Assembly: GCA_035294325.1 (NCBI GenBank)
Contig: DATGLE010000250.1
Location: 1 to 51,489 of the forward strand
Direction of reading: 5' to 3'
Source: DATGLE01 sp035294325
GTDB taxonomy: Bacteria > Chloroflexota > Ktedonobacteria > Ktedonobacterales > Ktedonobacteraceae
Length of the DNA stretch: 51,489 bases
How positions within the stretch are numbered: position 1 is the first letter of the stretch; every line of letters begins with the position of its first letter. Below, piece after piece: positions 17,424-25,170 of this stretch. The notes under the pieces were generated by a model, which saw only the letters and a list, made by a program, of their open reading frames with translations, was not told the DNA's origin and did no database searches. The position numbers and the translations under genes are program-made.

Positions 17424-19750
17424 TGCTGCCCTCCCCTTCCGGCATCGCTCGCCGAGAGCGTTTTATCTGGCCCGGCGGAAGCCACGGATGCATGCGGCCT
17501 CAGATATTCCGCTAACACTGGCGGATGGCGCTGCACGCCCGCGAAGGGCAGCCACCAGTTCCAGTCACCGAGCAGACGCATGGTAGCCGGAACCAGCAGC
17601 CCGCGCACGAGCGTTGCATCGATGATAACGGCCAGCGCCATACCCAGGCCCAGCGCCTTGACCAGAATCATATCGGCGGTGGCAAAGCAGGCGCTTACCA
17701 CCACGACGATCACCGCCGCGCTGGTAATGATCCCGCCGCTGCGCTGCAAGCCAAGCGCCACCGACTGCGTATTATCACCGGTCTGCCAGAACGCTTCCTG
17801 CACGCGTGAGAGCAGAAAAACCTCGTAATCCATCGATAGGCCAAAAAGCGAGCAGAACAATAGAATGGGGCTGGACGCCTCGACAAAGCCAAGCGGCGTA
17901 AAGCCGAGCAATTGATGCAGGAAGCCATCCTGGAAGATGACAACCAGCGCTCCGTAGCTTGCCAGGATCGATAAGGTGTTCATCACCAGGGCCTTGAGGG
18001 GCAGGATGACCGAGCGAAACAGAAAGAGCAGAACAATATAGGTCGTGAGCGCAACCACCAGCACAGCGAGCGGGAAATCACCGTAGAGCGATTCTACGTA
18101 ATCGATATCGCCGGCGGTGCTGCCATCAACCAGGACCGTGATGCCGTTGCCGGGCGGCGTATTGCGAATGGTCTGTACCAGCGCCTGCGAGCGCGGATCG
18201 ACCATGCCGTATTTGCTAATCACCTGCACCAGCGTCGTATTGCCGGCCACGGACGATTTAAGAAACGGGGCGAGATACGGATCGCCGATCAGTTGCGGAT
18301 GTGTATAGAGCAGTTCGTACTGCTCCAGCGTCAGGCGCGGGTCGGCACTGACAATGCTATCTACACGCTCGACGCGCGGATCGGCCTCGATGCGCCTGAC
18401 ATAATAATAGAGGTTACGGATATTGGCCGGCGTCATGACATCGCCCCTTGTCTGTACAGCCAGCAGGATAGGCTCGGTGTCGCTGGCGTTGAAGCGCGTC
18501 GAGAGCAGATCGAAGGCTTCGCGCGATGGCACGTTAGTCGGCAGGATCGATGCATCCGGCGCCGAGAAGCGCACGCCGAGAAAAGGCAGGCCGAAGCCGA
18601 CCAGCAGCAGCAGAACCGGCACCAGCACGCGCACCGGATAACGCATGACGAAGTGCGAGAGCCGGTACCAGAAGCCATGCTGCACTTCAACACTGGCCGC
18701 TTGATCGCCGGCGCGGCGTCGCCACAGGCGCGGGAGACGCACCGGCAGGGCATTGACGCGCAGGCCGATGATCGCCAGGGCCGCCGGCAGCAGCGTCAAT
18801 GCCGCCAGGACCGCGAGAATCACCACCAGCACGCCCCCCATGCCTACCGAGCGCAGCATGTTGATATTGATGAAGGTCAGCCCGAAGAGACCTATCGAGA
18901 CGGTGAGGCCAGAAAAGGCCACTGCCCGCCCCGCCGTCGCCACAGTAAGCGCCACGGCTTCCTCCACGCCGCGCCCGTGCGTGATCTCCTCGCGAAAGCG
19001 GCTCACCATGAAGAGCGAGTAATCCACGCCAAGCCCCAGCCCGAAGAGCGTTGTAATGTTGAGCACAAAAATGGAGAGGTCGGTGAAATGACCGATGCCG
19101 AAGATAAGCGCGAGCGCGATAACCACGGCGCAGCCGCCGACGAGCGCGGGAAGGGCAGCCGCAACAACCGAGCGAAATACGAATAGCAGCGCTATGATCG
19201 CGAAGGGAAAGGCCAGTTCCTCCGCGCGCCGTAGATCGCGCTCGCTGACCGTCTGGATATCTTCATAAAAGACCGGCCCACCACCGATGCTGGCGTGCAG
19301 GTCGGGGACCGGCTGCAAGCGGCGCTGCAATTCGGGCAGCAGCTTCGGCGCGCTATCGGGATCGGACTTGAGCATTACATTCACATAGGCAGCCTTGCGA
19401 TCCAGAGCGATCTGGCGCGGGTTATCGGCAAAAGTGACGATCTGCGCGACCTCCGACCAGTTGCGCAGGCGCGCGAGCGCCTGCTGTGACTGCTGCACGA
19501 ACTGTGGATCATCGACGGTGTAGCGCCGGCTGGTAAAGATCACCTGGACGATGGTCTCATCCAGATGCAGTTTTTGCGTCAGCACAGCCACAGCCCGCAC
19601 CGATTCGGCATCGGGGCTGGCAAAGCCGCCAGAGTGCAGGACCTGGCTGGCCTGGGGTGCAAACGGCAATGCGATGACCGCGGCTACCATCCACAGGCCC
19701 ACAATCAACCAGCGAAAGCGGGTGGCTATTCTGCCCAGACGGTAGAACAT
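17420..19750 (-). CDS. MMPL-family RND exporter
   Basis: A 776-residue membrane transporter with two repeated halves: an N-terminal helix, a large external loop, then five or six helices, repeated. Typical segments are TLFGLGLGVDYSLFMVSRFREE in the first half (shown as GLGLGVDYSLF and VSRFREE) and LFGLSMDYEVFLLSRVQE in the second, both with the membrane Asp-Tyr pair that carries protons in MMPL proteins. Such pumps move lipids or hydrophobic drugs using the proton gradient. ATG 19750 is preferred over a TTG at 19792, which would add 14 polar residues. It forms an operon with the downstream lipoprotein gene. Confidence 0.9.
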   Translation of the reverse strand: MFYRLGRIATRFRWLIVGLWMVAAVIALPFAPQASQVLHSGGFASPDAESVRAVAVLTQKLHLDETIVQVIFTSRRYTVDDPQFVQQSQQALARLRNWSEVAQIVTFADNPRQIALDRKAAYVNVMLKSDPDSAPKLLPELQRRLQPVPDLHASIGGGPVFYEDIQTVSERDLRRAEELAFPFAIIALLFVFRSVVAAALPALVGGCAVVIALALIFGIGHFTDLSIFVLNITTLFGLGLGVDYSLFMVSRFREEITHGRGVEEAVALTVATAGRAVAFSGLTVSIGLFGLTFININMLRSVGMGGVLVVILAVLAALTLLPAALAIIGLRVNALPVRLPRLWRRRAGDQAASVEVQHGFWYRLSHFVMRYPVRVLVPVLLLLVGFGLPFLGVRFSAPDASILPTNVPSREAFDLLSTRFNASDTEPILLAVQTRGDVMTPANIRNLYYYVRRIEADPRVERVDSIVSADPRLTLEQYELLYTHPQLIGDPYLAPFLKSSVAGNTTLVQVISKYGMVDPRSQALVQTIRNTPPGNGITVLVDGSTAGDIDYVESLYGDFPLAVLVVALTTYIVLLFLFRSVILPLKALVMNTLSILASYGALVVIFQDGFLHQLLGFTPLGFVEASSPILLFCSLFGLSMDYEVFLLSRVQEAFWQTGDNTQSVALGLQRSGGIITSAAVIVVVVSACFATADMILVKALGLGMALAVIIDATLVRGLLVPATMRLLGDWNWWLPFAGVQRHPPVLAEYLRPHASVASAGPDKTLSASDAGRGGQQ

Positions 19751-19964
19751 GAAATTGCTTTTCCCTTCTAAGATAATGCGTCTGATTCCCAATACACTCG
19801 CGTGCTCGCGCCTGCTGGCGAGAGAGGGCCAGCACCAGGCCCTTACACATCCCCTCTCGACTCACGCCTACAGTTGTTGTATTATGCTAGCATCATTTTT
19901 TCTTATCAAATCGTAGGTCCTCCCGGCATACAATGTCAAGGAAGAAGGGGGGCTAAGGAATGCT

Positions 19965-20465
19965 ATGGCAAAAAAAACGGCAGCACAGAAAGAGCAGGCG
20001 CGGGCTGGCAATCAGGGAACCATCAAGGTCATTACCGTAAACCGGCAAGCCTATCATGATTACACTGTTGAAAGAACGGTAGAGGCTGGCATCGCGCTGG
20101 CAGGCACCGAGATCAAATCTATCCGCGAGGGCCGCGTGAACCTGCGCGGCGCCTACGCCATAGCCCGCAATGGAGAGTTATGGCTGGAAAACGCACACAT
20201 CGCCGTCTACGAGCATGGCAATCGCTACAACCACGATCCTATGCGCGCGCGCAAATTGCTGCTGCACAAACGCGAGATCGCGCAACTGGCAGCCAGAGTA
20301 GCTACGAAGGGCCTGACGTTGATCCCGCTCAAACTCTATCTCAAGGGCGGGCGCGCCAAGATCGAGCTTGGTCTCTGTCGCGGTAAGAAGCTCTATGACA
20401 AGCGCGAGGCTATCGCGGAGCGCGAGACAAAGCGTAATATAGAGCGCGTTACACGTGGCCGCTGA
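19965..20465 (+). CDS. smpB: SsrA-binding protein
   Basis: SmpB binds tmRNA and brings it to stalled ribosomes in trans-translation. The core shows YTVERTVEAGIALAGTEIKS, REGRVNLRGAYA, HIAVYEHGNRYNHDP, KLLLHKREI and LIPLKLYLKGGRAK, then the conserved GLCRGKKLYDKREAIAERE tail. At 166 residues it is of normal length with a basic N-terminal extension. ATG 19965 has AAGGA five bases upstream. The tmRNA gene itself lies about 30 kb away at the right end of the window. Confidence 0.96.
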   Translation: MAKKTAAQKEQARAGNQGTIKVITVNRQAYHDYTVERTVEAGIALAGTEIKSIREGRVNLRGAYAIARNGELWLENAHIAVYEHGNRYNHDPMRARKLLLHKREIAQLAARVATKGLTLIPLKLYLKGGRAKIELGLCRGKKLYDKREAIAERETKRNIERVTRGR

Positions 20466-20529
20466 CAAAAAAATACCAGGCTTTTCTTTGATCTTTTTTG
20501 TTTCATCCTGAACGAGCAGGCCGGCTATT

Positions 20530-20680
20530 GTGAACGTACCCTCAGTTTCTAGCTGAGAGCTTCTACGCCATTGCTGACGTTGGACGCGTCCCGCCCGAAA
20601 GTTGTTCGTAACCACGTTGCAGGACAAGCTTGGCCGAATTGGTATCTCTATCCAGTGCGGTACCGCATTCGCACGAATGC
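20530..20680 (-). ncRNA. Possible omega RNA and right end of TnpB element
   Basis: The 3' end of tnpB and the sequence after it have the layout of an IS605-type right end: a hairpin CTCAG-N7-CTGAG (20541-20557) followed by GGGTACGTTCAC. In studied TnpB systems this end is transcribed as the guide scaffold, with the flanking DNA as guide; here the flank would begin AATAGCCGGCCTGC on the minus strand. The left boundary of the RNA is a guess. Confidence 0.45.
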
Positions 20681-21810
20681 CACCGTTCCGATAGGTCTTT
20701 TCTGACCACCGCGCCGCATCCTGAGCAGAGTTGTGATGTCATGGATGGATTCACAAAGACGACCGTGCGCCCAGCACTTGCAGCCTTGACGCTCACCATC
20801 TCGGTAAATGTGCTCCATCCGGCATCTAAGATCGACTTATTGAGTCCTGCCTTCGCCGATGCCCCATTGGGGAGATACTTCCCGCTTTCATCTTGTTTAG
20901 GATGTGGTCTTTTCACCATATTTGCTGCGTGCAAGTCTTCAAACGCGATGAGCTGATAGCGATTGACCAGCATGCGAGAGACTTTGTGCTGAAAGTCCCG
21001 GCGCTGGTTTTTGATCTTGCGGTGCTGCTTTGCCACGCGCTGAACGGCTTTTGCACGTCGATGGCTCCCGCGCTTCTTCCGTGAAAGTGCCTGCTGAAGC
21101 TTTGCTAGCTTTTTCTCAGCACGTCGAAAATAGCGCGGATGATCGACGAACTCTCCATTGGAGAATGCCGCAAAGTGGGTGACACCTAAATCAATGCCCA
21201 CATCTTCATAGGAGAGCGGAAGCCTTACCGTTTTCACTTCACAGCTAAAGACAGCATACCAGTGCTGGCCCTCTCTTTTGATGGAGAGTGTCTTAATCGT
21301 GCCTTGCATTTCCCGATGCAATTTTACCTTGGCCGTTCCGATCTTACTGAGACGGAGCCGGTTCCCTTCCAGCTTCCAGCCAGCGTGATCGGGATAAGTG
21401 AAACTATCGTACCAGTTTTTACCTTTGAAGCGGGGATAGCCCGGCTTCTCGCCATTCCTCACCCGTCGAAAAAAGGCGTCGAACGCTTTCTCTACACGCC
21501 GAATAACATCTTGCAGCACATGAGCAGCGATCTCCTTGTACTCCGGGCGCATCTCCTTGATCTGGGGCAAATCATTTTGCTGATCGTAGTAGCAGATGAA
21601 CTTCAAGCGAATGGGAGCTTCCATTATTGCAACAATGCACTGCCCCTGCTCATTCTGATAGATCGTCTGACGTGAATGGAGCTTGTAGGCATCTTTGCGT
21701 TCAGAGAGCGCTGCATTGTAGAGTTCTCGACAGCGATCTAGCACGCATTGCAGCTTTTCCGTTGTCGCTGTGTTCGTATAGATACGATATTTGTACGCTT
21801 TGATACTCAT
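20563..21810 (-). CDS. tnpB: TnpB RNA-guided nuclease, IS605/IS1341 type
   Basis: A full 415-residue TnpB with an intact RuvC triad: Asp in VGIDLGVTHF, Glu in AFEDLHAANM and Asp in LDRDTNSAKL, and a zinc finger CSGC...CECG. The N-terminal helix-turn-helix region with YKYRIY is also present. No tnpA transposase is beside it, so the element is the solo-orfB kind and probably not mobile by itself. The SD AGGGA lies 8 bases before the ATG but within a 10-bp hairpin. Its base composition is lower in GC than its neighbours, which fits transfer. TnpB proteins cut DNA with a guide RNA and help retain the transposon. Confidence 0.93.
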   Translation of the reverse strand: MSIKAYKYRIYTNTATTEKLQCVLDRCRELYNAALSERKDAYKLHSRQTIYQNEQGQCIVAIMEAPIRLKFICYYDQQNDLPQIKEMRPEYKEIAAHVLQDVIRRVEKAFDAFFRRVRNGEKPGYPRFKGKNWYDSFTYPDHAGWKLEGNRLRLSKIGTAKVKLHREMQGTIKTLSIKREGQHWYAVFSCEVKTVRLPLSYEDVGIDLGVTHFAAFSNGEFVDHPRYFRRAEKKLAKLQQALSRKKRGSHRRAKAVQRVAKQHRKIKNQRRDFQHKVSRMLVNRYQLIAFEDLHAANMVKRPHPKQDESGKYLPNGASAKAGLNKSILDAGWSTFTEMVSVKAASAGRTVVFVNPSMTSQLCSGCGAVVRKDLSERWHSCECGTALDRDTNSAKLVLQRGYEQLSGGTRPTSAMA

Positions 21811-21818
21811 TGCTCTTG

Positions 21819-21848
21819 TCCCTGGTTGATGAGAGAGGCAACCAGGGA
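21819..21848 (-). promoter_or_regulatory. Hairpin masking the tnpB SD
   Basis: TCCCTGGTTG and CAACCAGGGA form a perfect 10-bp stem with a 10-base loop. On the minus strand the second arm contains the tnpB SD AGGGA. It may hold down translation, or it may be the subterminal hairpin of the transposon left end; both could be true. Confidence 0.5.
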
Positions 21849-21874
21849 TGAGACTCCCCGGTTGCCCAACACAC

Positions 21875-22282
21875 TCACCTAACGATCATTGCTTGCGAAA
21901 CCGCGTTTGCACACGGTGCCTCTTCTGCTATCACCTGGGCGCGTGCCAGCATCTCTTCCTCTTCCTTGAGGCGTGCCTGTCGCTCCTCCGCCGTTTCAGG
22001 GATAAGCGCACCGCTCATGTAGCCCAAGAAGACGCCTACGGTCTCTATCGGATGGGCAAGCTCTTCTGCATCAAAGTGCGGGTGCTCAGAGTCAGTACCA
22101 ACCACGATCACTTGCGCCGCCTCAAGAGCGGTCATCGTGTGGGCGCGCTCAGGATACTCGTAGTTGATATCCTCAAAGTAGTAGCGCCGGCCCCAGGTAT
22201 AGCCTTTGCGAAACTCCTCGTTATCCAGCAGGAGCGTCAGGCTGCCCCATTGGACCTGTTGAGAGAGGGCTTGCTCTGTCAT
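21875..22282 (-). CDS. Unknown protein beside tnpB
   Basis: A 135-residue acidic soluble protein that I do not recognise. It has an aromatic N-terminal part (FRKGYTWGRRYYFEDINYEY), a middle helix and a Glu-rich tail with a short coiled-coil look (ERQARLKEEEEMLARAQ). ATG 22282 is set by a strong SD, AGGAGGAG, 8 bases upstream; the frame is open for 63 further codons but without support. It lies 65 bases upstream of tnpB on the same strand and could be read with it. Two hairpins sit in its leader. Confidence 0.7.
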   Translation of the reverse strand: MTEQALSQQVQWGSLTLLLDNEEFRKGYTWGRRYYFEDINYEYPERAHTMTALEAAQVIVVGTDSEHPHFDAEELAHPIETVGVFLGYMSGALIPETAEERQARLKEEEEMLARAQVIAEEAPCANAVSQAMIVR

Positions 22283-22439
22283 GGTCGGTACTCCTCCTAA
22301 AGCTAGCTGGTTTGTGCCTAGAACGCATTTCCGGTATGCAGTCGCCACATCAGCGCCGCCGCTAACTCGCGAGGCACTAGCACGTCGGATTGGAACGAGC
22401 GGCTGTCCAGTGCTGGGCATCTCCATAACACACCTTCCC

Positions 22440-22463
22440 TGACACTCCAAAGGGAGAGTGTCA
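22440..22463. repeat. Leader hairpin of the unknown gene
   Basis: TGACACTC-N8-GAGTGTCA, a perfect 8-bp inverted repeat about 160 bases before the start at 22282. Possible operator or leader structure. Confidence 0.4.
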
Positions 22464-22516
22464 CAATACACACGAGAACGAAGTAACCAAACGGTGTTGC
22501 GGATGTTCTCACTGTT

Positions 22517-22552
22517 GCTAGCTTGCTACTTCTTTACGCATGGCAAGCTAGC
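22517..22552. repeat. 10-bp inverted repeat GCTAGCTTGC
   Basis: GCTAGCTTGC (22517-22526) and GCAAGCTAGC (22543-22552) with a 16-base loop. On the plus strand it is followed by CTTTTTAT, so it could terminate plus-strand transcripts, though no plus-strand gene precedes it. It separates the divergent unknown gene and the helix-turn-helix gene. Confidence 0.4.
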
Positions 22553-22629
22553 CTTTTTATCGTCACCCCCTCTCCTCATGTTGTCGCCCAAAGATATTAT
22601 ATACTATCAATGACAAACATATTCAACTG

Positions 22630-22657
22630 ATTAATATCATAGTTATATTAATATAAT
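22630..22657 (+). promoter_or_regulatory. AT-rich palindrome with TATAAT
   Basis: ATTAATAT-N7-ATATTAAT (22630-22652) directly overlaps a TATAAT box (22652-22657) about 100 bases before the small helix-turn-helix gene. This is the usual layout of a self-controlled regulator promoter; the -35 is poor. Confidence 0.35.
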
Positions 22658-22760
22658 ACTCAATTGTACCTTATCGTGTCAAGCCGTCTAACAGGCTCTT
22701 GCCTGAATGAAGTAAGTATGCTACCATTGAGGAAATTCTTACGATTAGGCGGTATCGGCA

Positions 22761-22991
22761 ATGATACAGAAGTGGGTGCCTATGAGACAGGCTGCGGAGA
22801 TCTTAAAGGCAGAAGGTTACAAGGTCAGCCCTAATACTATTTCACGCCTAGCTAACCGAGGCATAATACAAACAAAAGACGACCCTATAGATGCACGGGT
22901 ACGCCTCGTTGATCTTGAAGAGTTGCGTAGATTATTTGCATCTCGTCGTGGCATGCCTGATTCTGATAATGAAGACGAAGATGAAGAGTAA
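22761..22991 (+). CDS. Small helix-turn-helix DNA-binding protein
   Basis: A 76-residue protein of the MerR/excisionase HTH type. MRQAAEILKAEGYKVSPNTI is the two-helix reader, SRLANRGIIQTK the wing start, and RLVDLEELRRLF the closing helix. A very acidic tail (DSDNEDEDEE) follows. The stop is 3 bases before the thioesterase gene, so they are probably one operon. It has no convincing SD. The palindromic AT-rich region in front may be its own target. Confidence 0.75.
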   Translation: MIQKWVPMRQAAEILKAEGYKVSPNTISRLANRGIIQTKDDPIDARVRLVDLEELRRLFASRRGMPDSDNEDEDEE

Positions 22992-22994
22992 AAG

Positions 22995-23456
22995 TTGTCA
23001 GAAAAGCATAAGTCTGTAGATAATTATTGGGATTTTATTGGTAAAGCCGGCTATTTTCAACTGCTCGGCCTGCATATCGATGAGGCGCAGGACGGTAGAG
23101 GCGTCGTGAGCATCCGTGTCGATAGCAGGCTGATGCATCCGCACCAGGTGGTACACGGCGGCGTGATCTTCACGCTGGCCGATACTGCTATGTCGATGGC
23201 GCTCATGTCGGTCCTGCCGCCCTACACGCGCCTCAGTACTATCGAGGCCAAAATCAATTACCTGCTGCCGGTGCTCTCCGGCGAGCTGGTGGCCGAGGCC
23301 GCCCTCGTACATCGAGGCCGCTCAACGGCGGTGATGGAGGCAACCATCTATAACAACGACGGCGATGAGCGCCGGGCCATCGCGCGGGCGCTGGGAACAT
23401 TCAAGATCTTTAATTCACGCTATACACCCTCACAGGAGGAGAAGAGCGCTAAATGA
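22995..23456 (+). CDS. PaaI-type hotdog thioesterase
   Basis: A 153-residue single hotdog domain. LMHPHQVVHGGVIFTLADTA is the PaaI/YbgC-like active-site helix, with the HGG turn and the acidic residue in ADTA. It should hydrolyse an acyl- or aryl-CoA; the substrate cannot be told. The start is TTG at 22995, 3 bases after the HTH stop and with only a weak GAAGAG in front; no ATG fits better. Its stop overlaps the ATG of a truncated VOC gene. Confidence 0.85.
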   Translation: MSEKHKSVDNYWDFIGKAGYFQLLGLHIDEAQDGRGVVSIRVDSRLMHPHQVVHGGVIFTLADTAMSMALMSVLPPYTRLSTIEAKINYLLPVLSGELVAEAALVHRGRSTAVMEATIYNNDGDERRAIARALGTFKIFNSRYTPSQEEKSAK

Positions 23457-23584
23457 GCATTGTTGGCCTGCATCACGCTCAGATTACTATTCCACGCGGG
23501 GCAGAAGATGAGGGGCGCCGCTTCTACTGCGACCTGCTGGCATTGCCAGTAATATGTCCCGTCTGCCCTTTCCTGGCATTATAA
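23453..23584 (+). pseudogene. Truncated VOC/glyoxalase-family gene
   Basis: The frame begins with an SD (AGGAGG) and an ATG overlapping the thioesterase TGA, and reads MSIVGLHHAQITIPRG then RRFYCDLLALP, which is the first strand and helix of a VOC (glyoxalase/bleomycin-resistance) protein. After about 32 residues the family sequence stops and an unrelated 10-residue tail leads to TAA at 23582. A normal protein is 115-150 residues, so this is a 5' remnant left by a deletion or insertion near 23548. Confidence 0.8.
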
Positions 23585-23703
23585 TATGTATATACTGCGA
23601 CGCCTGCACCTGCGATTATAAGCAAGATCGCTACTATCAGGAGCAGCAACAGGACAACGCGCATTCCCCCGGCATCCGCCGCACCGAGTACCAGCAACAA
23701 CAT
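23524..23703 (-). CDS. Small single-pass membrane protein
   Basis: A 59-codon frame on the minus strand. ATG 23703 has AGAGGA six bases upstream. Residues 16-37 form a strong membrane helix (VVLLLLLIVAILLIIAGAGV), then Tyr-rich YTYYNARKG. The C-terminal part runs into the broken VOC gene, so its present stop may be a product of the same rearrangement. Function unknown. Confidence 0.5.
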   Translation of the reverse strand: MLLLVLGAADAGGMRVVLLLLLIVAILLIIAGAGVAVYTYYNARKGQTGHITGNASRSQ

Positions 23704-23738
23704 AGTCTATCCTCTCGCATAACTATTCAGGTCTCCTC

Positions 23739-23845
23739 GCCGCCTGCCGGCAGTATGTTGTGAGAGCTGATGGCGTGCCGGGCAGATGGCGCTCGCCCGG
23801 CACGCCATCAGCTCTCACCGCTGCGAAGCGCCGGAGGCGCTTCGC
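23739..23845. repeat. Composite palindrome element 1
   Basis: Left box GCCG-CCTGC-CGGC (23739-23751), central perfect 23-bp inverted repeat TGAGAGCTGATGGCGTGCC.. with an 11-base loop (23761-23817), right box GCGAAGCGCC-GGA-GGCGCTTCGC (23823-23845). Same plan as the elements at 25067, 33518, 42413 and 43318, with a different central sequence. Confidence 0.7.
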
Positions 23846-23950
23846 GGTCCAGGAAAGAGAGGCACTGAATAATTACCTCTAGCTTTTATGTTCATTCATT
23901 ACATAGGACCCGGCATGTGCGAAAAAGTAACACAACTATAACAAAAGGAA

Positions 23951-23979
23951 GGGCGTGATGAGTAAAATTCATCACGCCC
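23951..23979 (-). terminator. Terminator of the GNAT gene
   Basis: A perfect 11-bp stem GGGCGTGATGA/TCATCACGCCC with a 7-base loop, followed on the minus strand by TTCCTTTTGTT. It begins 31 bases after the GNAT stop. Confidence 0.8.
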
Positions 23980-24010
23980 CTGTTGTCTACCCTTGCTAAT
24001 CGCGCGCGGG

Positions 24011-24700
24011 CTATGCCGTGGCACACTGCATAGTCTGCGCGCTGTCCACCGCTATTTCTTGCCTCGCCCGCAAAATCTTTTCATAGACATCGTACTGGCG
24101 AATAACATAGATGCCGGTACGTCTGGGCAACTGCATTGTCCCCATCAGATTGCGCACATCCAGCACCAGGTCTACTTTGATCCTGCTATTCTGCGCGGCC
24201 TCTTCGCCTATCAGTGCTGGCAACTCATCCATATCAATGACCAGGCGCCAGAAATGGCGGGCCAGCGTATAGCCCTCTCGCTCCAGCAGTTCGTGTGCCG
24301 CCGGGTTGAGGCTGCTTACCGTATTGGTCAGCGTCACCTCTATATCGGGGGAGATCGTGCTCATCATCTCGCGTGCCCGCTCCTCCACCAGCCAGGTCAG
24401 CAGCGTACCGATTCCTCGCCCACGATAGTCGGGATGTACACGCGTGACCGAGGCAAATTGTGCGTCTCGCTCCTGGCGCACCTCTGCATAGCCAACGATC
24501 TGTCCCCTGTGCGTAACGATCACCCAGGCGTCGGTCTGCATGTGAAAGTTCGATGATTCCCAGGCCCTGCGTAAGTCGTCCTCGGTTGGATCGGCCAGGC
24601 CCTCTTCGGCGATATCGCATGCTCTCATCAACTCTGTCACGGATTTCAAGTCGGACATGATAGGACGCCGCGCGGATAGATTATGTAGACGTACAACCAT
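24011..24700 (-). CDS. GNAT-family N-acetyltransferase
   Basis: About 229 residues. The acetyl-CoA loop is RVHPDYRGRGIGTLLTWLVE (RGRGIG being the Q/RxxGxG/A signature), preceded by the strand QIVGYAEVR and followed by NPAAHELLEREGY, the usual last helix of the fold. The C-terminal 70 residues (KVDLVLDVRNLMG and on) are an extra region I do not recognise. Start: ATG 24700 has GGAG six bases before; ATG 24712 and a longer frame to 24742 also exist. Substrate unknown. It stands alone between its terminator and a small basic ORF. Confidence 0.85.
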   Translation of the reverse strand: MVVRLHNLSARRPIMSDLKSVTELMRACDIAEEGLADPTEDDLRRAWESSNFHMQTDAWVIVTHRGQIVGYAEVRQERDAQFASVTRVHPDYRGRGIGTLLTWLVEERAREMMSTISPDIEVTLTNTVSSLNPAAHELLEREGYTLARHFWRLVIDMDELPALIGEEAAQNSRIKVDLVLDVRNLMGTMQLPRRTGIYVIRQYDVYEKILRARQEIAVDSAQTMQCATA

Positions 24701-24836
24701 TGGTTTCTCCATTCTTCTAGAAGGTATTACGGGGTAGTGCATAACACCCTCGCTAGTGTTGTGGAGAAAGAGACCGACAGGGACAAGTTTCCCTTTTACA
24801 AACTTCGACCAGCTACACCCTGGCTTCTCTCCCTGC

Positions 24837-24977
24837 TTACAGTTCCTTCTCGTATCTGTATCTGTTAAAGCGTCGATTACGATATGCTCCTGTTTTCGTC
24901 GGTTGCTTAATGGCTTGCGGACTGCCTGCCATCATGAGAGGTCCTCGCGGACCGTGGGTTGTAAGTCCTTTCATCAT
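24837..24977 (-). CDS. Small basic protein, 46 residues
   Basis: ATG 24977 has GGAG eight bases upstream. The product starts MMKGLTTHGPRGPL and ends in an Arg/Tyr-rich stretch (AYRNRRFNRYRYEKEL), so it is strongly basic and could bind RNA or DNA. It lies 136 bases before the GNAT gene on the same strand. I recognise no family; the support is the SD and the non-random, charged composition. Confidence 0.45.
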   Translation of the reverse strand: MMKGLTTHGPRGPLMMAGSPQAIKQPTKTGAYRNRRFNRYRYEKEL

Positions 24978-25066
24978 TGTTCTCTCTCCTGATTACTTAT
25001 TCTTTTTGTCAACGCTTTATCCAGTAAAGCTTCAGAGGGCACCTGCTCTCTGGCTCCTTCACCTGC

Positions 25067-25165
25067 GAGTGCCTGCGGCGCTCACCTCTGACCGGTTGTT
25101 GAATGAAAAATGCGCTGCGCGCATTTTTCATTCAACAACCGGCATTCTGCGCGAGGCGGAGCGCA
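25067..25165. repeat. Composite palindrome element 2
   Basis: Left box GAGTGCC-TGC-GGCGCTC (25067-25083), central perfect 24-bp inverted repeat CCGGTTGTTGAATG.. with loop TGC (25092-25142), right box TGCGC-GAGGCGGA-GCGCA (25148-25165). It ends 5 bases from the stop of the ABC permease gene, so it forms the 3' end of that transcript. Confidence 0.75.
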
Positions 25166-25170
25166 CAACG

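Noticed and set aside
18293..19186. Long plus-strand open frame of 297 codons inside the MMPL gene
   Set aside because: It is the antisense shadow of a clear MMPL protein; its product is rich in His, Arg and Gln with no fold signature and no SD.
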